A stretch of DNA of 64,000 nucleotides from NCBI RefSeq assembly GCF_014202475.1, contig NZ_JACHGV010000003.1, positions 652,454 through 716,453 on the forward strand, read 5' to 3'. The notes beneath the pieces were generated by a model. The model was not told the origin of the DNA, did no database searches, and saw only the letters and a list, made by a program, of their open reading frames with translations. Each line of letters begins with the position of its first letter. The first letter of the stretch is position 1. The DNA is from Streptomyces paradoxus. GTDB lineage: Bacteria; Actinomycetota; Actinomycetes; Streptomycetales; Streptomycetaceae. The translations under genes and the position numbers were made by a program. This document shows positions 17,412 to 24,499 of the stretch, one piece after another.

Positions 17412-18368
17412 TCAGTTGCGGCCGACGGACACGACGTTGCCGGCCTTGTTGATCACGACCCAGACCTTGCCGGTGGTGTACTTCCACGTGCCCGGCGACT
17501 TGCCCTTGGTCTTCTTGCCGGTCTTCACCGTACGCGCGACCATCTCCTGGCTGATGCCGCGCTGGGCCATGCGCTGGGCCGCGTGCTTGGAGATGCTCTT
17601 GACGCCCTGGGAGAGCAACAGCCGCCCGGCGACGATCGCGAGCGGGATGAACCACGCCGGGTCCGCCACCACCGGGAAGGCCGTGCCCGGCCCCGGCCGC
17701 ACGGTCTGCACGAGGGCGCCGCCCTCGACGCGGTACTCGGTGGGCACGGCCTCGCCGCGGGCGTCCTTCGCCCAGGGCGCGTCGAACGTACCGAGGTACT
17801 CCTCACCGCGGGTGACCAGGACGGAACCGTCCTCCAGGGTCTCGGTGGCCGCGTCCGCCGGCAGGCCGAGCGGGAAGCGGAACTCGGTCGGGGCGTCCGC
17901 GTCCTTGAGCGTGATCAGGGCGCGTACACCGTCCCGGTTGGGCTGCACCGCCAGGTCGACGTCCTCGCCCGCGCCCGGGTAGACGACCGTGCCGTTGGCA
18001 CTGGTCGTGGCCTGCGCGTCGGCGCTGCCCGGCAGGGTCAGGCGCAGCACGTCGGAGCCGTAGGCGAACTCCACGGCGCCGTCGGCGGTGGCCGGGGCGG
18101 TGATGCGGGCGGCGGACGTCTCGTCGCCGACCTCCGCGTGGGTGGCCCCGCCGGCGACGGGCGTGCCGGGGACGAGGTCGGACGTCCCGGTCACGCGCTC
18201 GACCGTCTCGGCCGCCTGGACCGCCAGGGACGAGCGGGAGCCGGCGTCGCCGGTCCCGGCGTGCGCGCCCGCGGCGGTCAGCAGCACCGCTCCTGCGGTG
18301 CAGCACGCCACCAGGATGCGGGCGTGGGTGCGTCGGCGGCGGGCGGGGCGGTCCTGGGTGTGGTGCAT
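17412..18368 (-). CDS. exported protein with C-terminal DUF4258 toxin-like domain
   Basis: A 318-residue protein. Residues 1-36 look like a Sec signal peptide: basic RPARRRRTHAR, hydrophobic ILVACCTAGAVLLTAAG, then AHA before the likely cleavage. The middle (about 60-240) is a soluble beta-rich region seen in Actinobacteria as a secreted module, ending in FPVVADPAW. A short hydrophobic stretch (FIPLAIVAGRLLL) follows. The last 60 residues match DUF4258: KHAAQRMAQRGISQEMVARTV, a basic GKKTKGK segment, then KVWVVINKAGNVVSVGRN. DUF4258 resembles RelE/BrnT-like small toxins. The layout of signal, carrier and C-terminal toxin plus the adjacent DUF2283 gene resembles polymorphic toxin systems. GAGGA precedes the ATG. 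Activity and target are unknown. Confidence 0.7.
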   Translation of the reverse strand: MHHTQDRPARRRRTHARILVACCTAGAVLLTAAGAHAGTGDAGSRSSLAVQAAETVERVTGTSDLVPGTPVAGGATHAEVGDETSAARITAPATADGAVEFAYGSDVLRLTLPGSADAQATTSANGTVVYPGAGEDVDLAVQPNRDGVRALITLKDADAPTEFRFPLGLPADAATETLEDGSVLVTRGEEYLGTFDAPWAKDARGEAVPTEYRVEGGALVQTVRPGPGTAFPVVADPAWFIPLAIVAGRLLLSQGVKSISKHAAQRMAQRGISQEMVARTVKTGKKTKGKSPGTWKYTTGKVWVVINKAGNVVSVGRN

Positions 18369-18510
18369 GTGCGTCCTCGCGTTGTGCTGACGGCCCGTTC
18401 GACGGGCCGGTCGTGATCGGCGTCCCGACGGATCGTGGCAGCGCGGAAGGGGCCGGCGGCATCCGCCCGGGGGCGGGAACCGACCCCGCCGACCGGCGGG
18501 GTCCGGGCCG

Positions 18511-18532
18511 CCGTGTGGCAGGTGGCACACGG
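18511..18532. promoter_or_regulatory. near-palindrome in the divergent region before the two-component genes
   Basis: CCGTGTG and CACACGG form perfect 7-bp arms, and the 8-base centre is itself nearly symmetric. It lies 71 bases before the response-regulator start, in the 234-base gap shared with the divergent exported-protein gene. That gap also has perfect hairpins at 18391-18409 and 18482-18503. An operator is plausible but unproven. Confidence 0.35.
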
Positions 18533-18602
18533 CTGCGGTGCAACGCCGTACGGGGGAGGACCGTCGTAACGAACGGTGATCGCGCTGCGTGGGGGGACGG
18601 AA

Positions 18603-19262
18603 GTGATACGAGTCGCGGTGGTGGACGACGAGCCACTGGTGCGCACCGGACTGCGCGTGATCCTCGGTTCGGCACCGGACATCACCGTCGTCGCCGACTG
18701 CGCCGGCGTGGGCGCGGCGGAGGCCGTGCGGGACGGGCGGGTGGACGTCCTGCTGCTCGACATCCGGATGCCGGTCGTAGACGGTCCGACCGTGCTGCGG
18801 CAGGTCGCCGCCCTCCCGCGCCCCCCGGCGGTGGCGATGCTGACCACCTTCGACGCCCGTGAGCATCTGGACGAGGCGCTGCGCCTGGGCGCGGCCGGGT
18901 TCCTGATGAAGAACACCGCACCGGAGCAACTGATCGACGCCGTACGGGCACTGGCCGCCGGACGCCGGGTGCTGGCGCCCGAGGCGGTGGGGCAGGTGAT
19001 CGACGGCTACCTGCTCTCCGGCCGCGACGAGGACGCCGTACGGCGGGTGCGGGCGCTCACCGACCGCGAGCGGCAGGTGCTCGCCCTGGTGGGGGCCGGG
19101 CTCAGCAACCGGGCCATCGCGAGCCGGCTGCACCTGGCGCACGGCACGGTCAAGGACCACGTGAGCGCCGTGCTGGCGAAGCTGGGCGGGCTCAACCGGG
19201 TGCAGGCGGCGGTCGTGGCGGACCGGGCGAACCTGGTCGGCACGGGTCCGGGGCGGCGATGA
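18603..19262 (+). CDS. NarL/LuxR-type response regulator
   Basis: A 219-residue two-component regulator. The receiver domain has the acidic pair and phospho-Asp pattern (VAVVDDEPLVRTGL, LLLDIRMPVVDG), the Thr switch in MLTTFD and the conserved Lys in GFLMKN. The C terminus is a LuxR helix-turn-helix (LTDRERQVLALVGAGLSNRAIA, then GTVKDHVSAVLAKLG). The GTG start has GGGGGGACGGAA just upstream. Its stop overlaps the start of the histidine kinase (ATGA), so the pair is co-translated. Target genes are unknown; the divergent exported toxin-like gene is a candidate because it shares the upstream region. Confidence 0.9.
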   Translation: MIRVAVVDDEPLVRTGLRVILGSAPDITVVADCAGVGAAEAVRDGRVDVLLLDIRMPVVDGPTVLRQVAALPRPPAVAMLTTFDAREHLDEALRLGAAGFLMKNTAPEQLIDAVRALAAGRRVLAPEAVGQVIDGYLLSGRDEDAVRRVRALTDRERQVLALVGAGLSNRAIASRLHLAHGTVKDHVSAVLAKLGGLNRVQAAVVADRANLVGTGPGRR

Positions 19263-20392
19263 GCGGGACGCCGGCACCCGGTGCCGTACGGCGGATCGCC
19301 TCCGGCGCGCTTCCGGTGCTGGTCGCGCTGGTCGACGGACTGGTGGTCAACGGCCTCACCTCCGGGCACGGGACGTGGCTCGCGCTGGTCGCCGCCGGCG
19401 CGCTGCTGCTGCGGCGCCGGGCCCCCGAGGCGGCCGTGCTCGCCGGCCTGCCGGGGCTGTACCTCGGGCACATCGCCTTCGCCCCGCTGATCGCGCTCTA
19501 CTGCGTCGCCGTCCGGCGCGGGCCTGTCCTCGTCGGCGTGGCGGGCGCGGCGGCGGTCGCGGTGGCGTGGTTCCTGCCCCACCCGGCGGCCGGTACCTCC
19601 TCCCTCGCCCTCGACCGGGAGACGGCGCTGCTGGCCCTGGACTGCTGTGGGGTGGCGGCGGGCGTCGTCGTCCTCGGCCGGTCCGTCCGCTCACGCCAGG
19701 AGCGCCTGCGGGCGGCCACGGCCCGGCGGGCCTGGGAGAACCAGGTCCTGACCGAGCGGGTCCTGGCCACCGAACGCAACCGGCTGGCCCGCGAGATGCA
19801 CGACGTCGTCGCCCACAAGGTGAGCCTCATCAGCCTCCAGGCCGGGGCGCTGCAGGTGGGCAGGCCCGGGGACACGGACGTGCGGGCGACGGCCCGCACG
19901 ATCCACGAAATGTCGGCCCAGACCCTCACCGAACTGCGCCACCTCGTGGGGGTGTTGCGCACGGCGGGAGACCCCGACGCGCAGGACACCCCGGGAGCCG
20001 GACTGGCCGACCTCACGGCCCTGGTCCGCGACAGCGGCCTCACGGTGGACCTCGACGTGTCGGTCCCCCCGGTCCCGGTGCCCGAGCCGGTCGAACGCGC
20101 CGCGTACCGCACGGTGCAGGAGGCGCTGACCAACATCAGCAAGCACGCCCCGGGTGCGCGGGCGCGGGTACGGGTGCGCTGCGCGGCCGGCCTGCACGTC
20201 GAGGTGCACAACACCGCCCCCGGCCGCGCCGCCGCCCGGCCGCCGATCCCCGGCGGCGGCCACGGCCTGGTCGGCCTGCGCGAACGGGCCCACCTGCTGG
20301 GCGGCGACTTCCACGCGGCCCCGGCGCCCGACGGCGGCTTCACGGTGAGGGCGGTCTTCCCGGTGGGGTGGACGGGCACGCGTCAGCCCTAG
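19259..20392 (+). CDS. HisKA_3-type sensor histidine kinase
   Basis: A 377-residue membrane kinase of the NarX/DesK class, partner of the response regulator before it. The N-terminal half has about four to five TM helices (VLVALVDGLVVNGL, LALVAAGALLL, AAVLAGLPGLYLG, GVAGAAAVAVAWFL) and no large external sensor domain, so it may sense within the membrane. The dimerisation/phosphoacceptor helix is ERNRLAREMHDVVAHKVSLI with His in MHDVVAH. The ATPase domain has N-box RTVQEALTNISKHA and G-box GGGHGLVGLRERA. The ATG overlaps the regulator stop by four bases. The signal is unknown. Confidence 0.9.
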   Translation: MSGTPAPGAVRRIASGALPVLVALVDGLVVNGLTSGHGTWLALVAAGALLLRRRAPEAAVLAGLPGLYLGHIAFAPLIALYCVAVRRGPVLVGVAGAAAVAVAWFLPHPAAGTSSLALDRETALLALDCCGVAAGVVVLGRSVRSRQERLRAATARRAWENQVLTERVLATERNRLAREMHDVVAHKVSLISLQAGALQVGRPGDTDVRATARTIHEMSAQTLTELRHLVGVLRTAGDPDAQDTPGAGLADLTALVRDSGLTVDLDVSVPPVPVPEPVERAAYRTVQEALTNISKHAPGARARVRVRCAAGLHVEVHNTAPGRAAARPPIPGGGHGLVGLRERAHLLGGDFHAAPAPDGGFTVRAVFPVGWTGTRQP

Positions 20393-20603
20393 GGGGCTTC
20401 GTCCTCCGCCGGCAGCGGCCAGACCCCCGCCGCCGAGAACACCGTCCCCGCACTGACTCCCGACGCCCAGCGGGCCGTCAACCGGTTCGCCGTCCGTACC
20501 GCCGTGTCCGTCGACCGCGTTCCGCCCCCGTCACCCCGCCGCCTACGATGCGCCCAGCCGTACGACGGACCCGCCCACCGCCTCAGCCAGGAGCACCGTA
20601 CCC

Positions 20604-21728
20604 GTGTCGACACCCCCGCCCCCCGGGAGCCCGTACGGCCCGCCCTCCGCCAACCGGCCGCAGGCATACGGCCCGTACGGCCCCGCCGGGCGTCCGTACG
20701 GCACCCCGGTCTCCGTCAACGCCCTCGCCGTCGCCGCCCTCGTGCTCGGCGTGCTCTGCTTCCTGCCCGCCGCCGGTCTCGTGCTGGGGCTGATCGCGCT
20801 GTGGCAGATCCGGCGGTCCGGGCAGAGCGGACGGGGCCTGGCCATCGCCGGGTCGGTGCTGTCGTCCGCCGGGATCGTGCTGTGGGCGCTCGTGCTGTCC
20901 ACGGGAGCCGCGTCCGAGGTCTGGGAGGGCGTCAAGGACGGCGCGCCGGGCAACGAGATCCTCTCGCTTGCCAAGGGCGACTGCTTCGACGCGCCCGGCG
21001 GGCTGGACGGCGACACCTTCGACGTCGACCGCGTGCCGTGCGAGGGCCGGCACGACGGCGAGGTGTTCGCGGTCGTCACGCTGCCGGGCGGCGCCTTCCC
21101 GGGCGACACGAAGATCACCGGCATCGCCGACGAGAAGTGCTACGCCCTCCAGGACCAGTACGCGATGGACACCTGGGCCGTGCCGGCCGATGTCGACGTG
21201 TACTACCTGCTGCCGTCCCGGGTGAGCTGGCGCCTCGGCGACCGCGCCATCACCTGCCTCTTCGGCAACACCGAGGCCGGGATCAAGCTGACCGGCTCCC
21301 TGCGCGGCGACCCCACCACCCTCGGCACCGACCAGGTCGTCTTCCTGTCGACGGCCAACGCCCTCGACACGGCGCTCTACGAGGAGCCCGAGAAGACCCC
21401 CGACGACGACCTCACCGCCCACCGGGCCTGGGCGGCCCGGGTCCACGACGTGCTCGGCGAGCAGATCGAGGCCCTGCGCGGGCACCCCTGGCCGGCCGGT
21501 GCCCGCAAGCCCGTCGCCGGCCTGGTCGAGGACCTGGAGGACGCCCGGGAGGAGTGGCGGAAGGCGAGCACCGCCGGTGACGCCGGCACGTACTACACGC
21601 ACTACGACAAGGCGTACGGGTTCGTGGACGGCCCGGCGACCGTCACGGCGCGCAAGGCCCTCGGGCTGGCGGCGACCCCGCCGGGTCCCGGGGAGGACGA
21701 GAGCCGGGACTCCGAAGCGGAGGTGTGA
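20604..21728 (+). CDS. DUF4190/septum-formation-domain membrane protein
   Basis: A 374-residue protein. The N terminus is Pro/Gly/Tyr-rich (SPYGPPSANRPQAYGPYGPAG). Two TM helices follow as a DUF4190-type hairpin: ALAVAALVLGVLCFLPAAGL, then GLAIAGSVLSSAGIVLWALV. The extracytoplasmic part begins KGDCFDAPGG and continues VDRVPCEGRHDGEVFAVV, the Cys/His pattern of the septum-formation domain of Actinobacteria. AGGAG lies ten bases before the GTG start. A TACGAT -10-like box at 20544-20549 could serve it. Homologues often lie near kinases, but its role in division is not proven. It appears monocistronic. Confidence 0.7.
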   Translation: MSTPPPPGSPYGPPSANRPQAYGPYGPAGRPYGTPVSVNALAVAALVLGVLCFLPAAGLVLGLIALWQIRRSGQSGRGLAIAGSVLSSAGIVLWALVLSTGAASEVWEGVKDGAPGNEILSLAKGDCFDAPGGLDGDTFDVDRVPCEGRHDGEVFAVVTLPGGAFPGDTKITGIADEKCYALQDQYAMDTWAVPADVDVYYLLPSRVSWRLGDRAITCLFGNTEAGIKLTGSLRGDPTTLGTDQVVFLSTANALDTALYEEPEKTPDDDLTAHRAWAARVHDVLGEQIEALRGHPWPAGARKPVAGLVEDLEDAREEWRKASTAGDAGTYYTHYDKAYGFVDGPATVTARKALGLAATPPGPGEDESRDSEAEV

Positions 21729-21875
21729 CGGCTGCCATAGCGGGGAGAAACCGCCTGCGTAAAGCCCTCAGGGCCACCATGTCATCACATCGAGTGATTC
21801 TCTGGCCTTTGCTTGCACCGCGGAACCTACGGTTGCCACGCTGTTGCTGTCTGTACAACCTGATGGGAGCGGCCA

Positions 21876-22628
21876 GTGACATTCGGTGAGCAGCCGGCGT
21901 ACCTGCGCGTCGCGGGTGATCTCCGCCAGAAGATCGTCGACGGTCAGCTGCCACCGCACACCCGCCTGCCCTCCCAGGCCAGAATCCGCCAGGAGTACGG
22001 GGTCTCGGACACCGTCGCGCTGGAGGCCCGCAAGGTGCTCATGGCGGAAGGCCTGGTCGAGGGCCGCTCCGGCTCGGGGACGTATGTGCGCGAGCGGCCC
22101 GTGCCCCGGCGCATCTCTCGCTCCGGCTACCGCCCGACGGGCGGGGCCACCCCGTTCCGTCAGGAGCAGGCCGACGGTGAGGGCCGCGGCACCTGGGAGT
22201 CCAGCAGCGAGCAGTCCGAGGCGAGTGTCGCGGTCGCCGAGCGGCTGGACATCGAGCCGGGTGAGCGGGTCATGTGCACGCGGTACCTCTACCGCGAGGG
22301 CGGTGAGGCGATGATGCTCTCCACGTCCTGGGAGCCCCTCGCCGTGACGGGCAGGACACCCGTGATGCTGCCGGAGGAGGGGCCGGTCGGCGGCATGGGC
22401 GTCGTCGAGCGCATGCGCGCCATCGACGTGATCGTGGACAACGTCACGGAGGAGGTCGGCGCCCGGCCCGGCCTGGCCGAGGAACTGCTCGTCCTGGGCG
22501 GCGTCCCGGGGCATGTGGTCCTGGTCGTCCAGCGCACGTTCTACGCCTCCGGCCGCCCGGTCGAGACGGCCGACGTGGTCATCCCGGCCGATCGGTACCG
22601 GGTCGCCTATCACCTTCCGGTCAAGTAG
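21876..22628 (+). CDS. GntR-family regulator with UTRA domain
   Basis: A 250-residue regulator of the GntR/HutC subfamily. Residues about 8-75 are the winged helix (PAYLRVAGDLRQKIVDGQL, LPSQARIRQEYGVSDTVA, AEGLVEGRSGSGTYVRE). From about 95 to the end is a UTRA ligand-binding domain (ASVAVAERLDIEPGERVMCTRY, MLSTSWEP, ETADVVIPADRYRVAYHL). The GTG start has GGGAG seven bases upstream. The 147-base upstream gap holds a small inverted repeat, ATCAC-N5-GTGAT at 21784-21798, which might be an operator. No catabolic operon is adjacent, so the ligand cannot be guessed. Confidence 0.87.
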   Translation: MTFGEQPAYLRVAGDLRQKIVDGQLPPHTRLPSQARIRQEYGVSDTVALEARKVLMAEGLVEGRSGSGTYVRERPVPRRISRSGYRPTGGATPFRQEQADGEGRGTWESSSEQSEASVAVAERLDIEPGERVMCTRYLYREGGEAMMLSTSWEPLAVTGRTPVMLPEEGPVGGMGVVERMRAIDVIVDNVTEEVGARPGLAEELLVLGGVPGHVVLVVQRTFYASGRPVETADVVIPADRYRVAYHLPVK

Positions 22629-22968
22629 CCGGCGCCCACATCCGCCCCGCGGTGCGCTCCCCGCGCGCCCCGCTCACACCGTCGCCGTGCGGACCGTCGC
22701 AGGGCGGGGTGGTGCCTGTCCCGGGGCGGTTCGTCATGTACGCAGGTCGACGGGCGTGGATGCGGTATGCCTCCGGCTGGATGCGCCGAGGTGCGCGGAC
22801 GGCGCGTTCGTCGCTGTGCGCCCCTGGGTTCTGGCTGGTTGCGTACCTCTTTGTGAAAAGCCGTATTCGCTCCGTGAAGGTTAGGCGTAGGGTCGGGCAT
22901 ATGCGCATTGCGGTTTCCTTAGCGGGTGGGGTACGGCACAGGCCGCGGGTGGGAAGTGGAGGGGAGCG
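22629..22968. other. 340-base non-coding gap
   Basis: No convincing gene lies here. The last 120 bases are relatively A/T rich (for example TTTGTGAAAAGCCGTATTC) and probably hold the promoter of the SPOR-like gene. The earlier part is GC-rich without a clear hairpin. Confidence 0.5.
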
Positions 22969-23163
22969 ATGAACGACAGCACGGTCACTCTTCCCTGGCT
23001 CGTGATACGAGAGGACGACAACGGCAACCGCTACCGGGTGGGCCGGTACGCGACCCGGGCCGAGGCCCAGAAGATCGCGGACAGCCTCGACGGTCGCGGC
23101 CACAAGCAGCTGTACTGGGTCGAGCGGCTCGGCCAGAACGGATCGGCCGTGGCGCACGACTGA
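22969..23163 (+). CDS. small SPOR-domain-like protein
   Basis: A 64-residue protein conserved in Streptomyces and annotated as SPOR-like. It reads LPWLVIREDDNGNRYRVGRYATRAEAQKIADSLD and ends KQLYWVERLGQ. The pattern of a YxVG segment followed by an amphipathic A-E-A-Q-K helix resembles one SPOR repeat, though the family usually binds septal peptidoglycan outside the cell. There is no signal peptide or membrane helix, so this copy is probably cytoplasmic. A strong GGAGGGGAGCG ribosome site precedes the ATG, suggesting high expression. Function is unknown. Confidence 0.7.
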   Translation: MNDSTVTLPWLVIREDDNGNRYRVGRYATRAEAQKIADSLDGRGHKQLYWVERLGQNGSAVAHD

Positions 23164-23224
23164 CCACCGGGGGAGCGCCCGGGGAGTGCCCCGGAGACCG
23201 GCGGGGCTCCCGTAGGCTCCCCGC

Positions 23225-23680
<456 letters not shown>

Positions 23681-23803
23681 AGCCCGCCGGGGGCGTACGG
23701 ACCCATCGCACGGTCAAGGGGGCGCCCCCATGCCTTTCGTGTCACTGTGCGCCGCCCCGCGCGGTACTCCGCCCCGGATATCGGGTATGTGCCCATTAAC
23801 CCC

Positions 23804-24247
23804 ATGAATTCGGACATGGGCGGGGTTCCTGCCTGGGAAGTGATCGGCGTGATCGACACCGAAGGTGACTGCGCCGAGTGGGCTTTTCCCGCCGAACCGG
23901 GCGCGGTGCGCACTGCCCGTCAGGCCGTGCGCGGCCAGCTCCGCCGCTGGGGACTCGACAACCTCGCGGACCTCGCGGCACTGCTGGTCAGCGAGTTGGT
24001 CACCAACGCCCTGCGGCACGCCACGGGCCCCATCGGGGTCCGCCTGGTCCGGCCCTCCGGTCTGGGCGCCGTCCTCCTGGTCGAGGTCTCCGACCCGCTG
24101 CCGGACCCACCCCGTGAGCGGGCCGCCCGGCTTGAGGACGAGAGCGGCCGCGGACTGCATCTGGTGGCCTCCTCCTCCCGTCGGTGGGGAACCCGGCCCG
24201 GCGTCTCGGGCAAGACGGTGTGGTTCGAACTCGCGGTGCCGGAGTGA
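23804..24247 (+). CDS. RsbW-like ATP-binding protein (HATPase_c_2)
   Basis: A small GHKL ATPase of the anti-sigma-factor serine kinase type. The N-box is LLVSELVTNALRHA, the G1-box Asp lies in VEVSDPLPDPP, and the G2-box is SGRGLHLVASSSRRWG; it ends KTVWFELAV. The start is uncertain: ATGs at 23804 and 23816 and a GTG at 23747 are in frame and none has a good ribosome site. 23804 gives 147 residues. Streptomyces have many such kinases; most lack a cognate sigma gene nearby. The same module is fused to the next gene downstream, so both may act in one partner-switching pathway. Confidence 0.8.
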   Translation: MNSDMGGVPAWEVIGVIDTEGDCAEWAFPAEPGAVRTARQAVRGQLRRWGLDNLADLAALLVSELVTNALRHATGPIGVRLVRPSGLGAVLLVEVSDPLPDPPRERAARLEDESGRGLHLVASSSRRWGTRPGVSGKTVWFELAVPE

Positions 24248-24499
24248 AAATCCGGTGTACGTGCGTCTTACCGCTGTAGAGCGATTGGTTCAGGCCAGTG
24301 GCGGTTGCCGGCGGACGGGGTTCGACGGCGTGTCCCCTGGTTAGAAGACTGGAAGTGTTGTCACGGTCCGGACCGAAAACCATCGGGACCGTGCTGTGAT
24401 CGTGAACACCGTGTTGTGCGGCACCGTAGTGCTGGATACTGCGGGCAGCCGCCCCCGGTGACCGGTGCCGGACGCGGTGAGCTGGAGGGGACGGTTCGC

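Noticed and set aside
15297-18368. Protease and exported DUF4258 protein as one secreted-toxin operon with a processing protease
   Set aside because: A hairpin at 17135-17154 and a gap of 290 bases with its own ribosome site before the protease gene argue for separate transcripts, although a functional link is still possible.
22652-22972. A 106-codon frame before the SPOR-like gene
   Set aside because: Poor third-position GC bias, no ribosome site and no domain; the region looks like a promoter.
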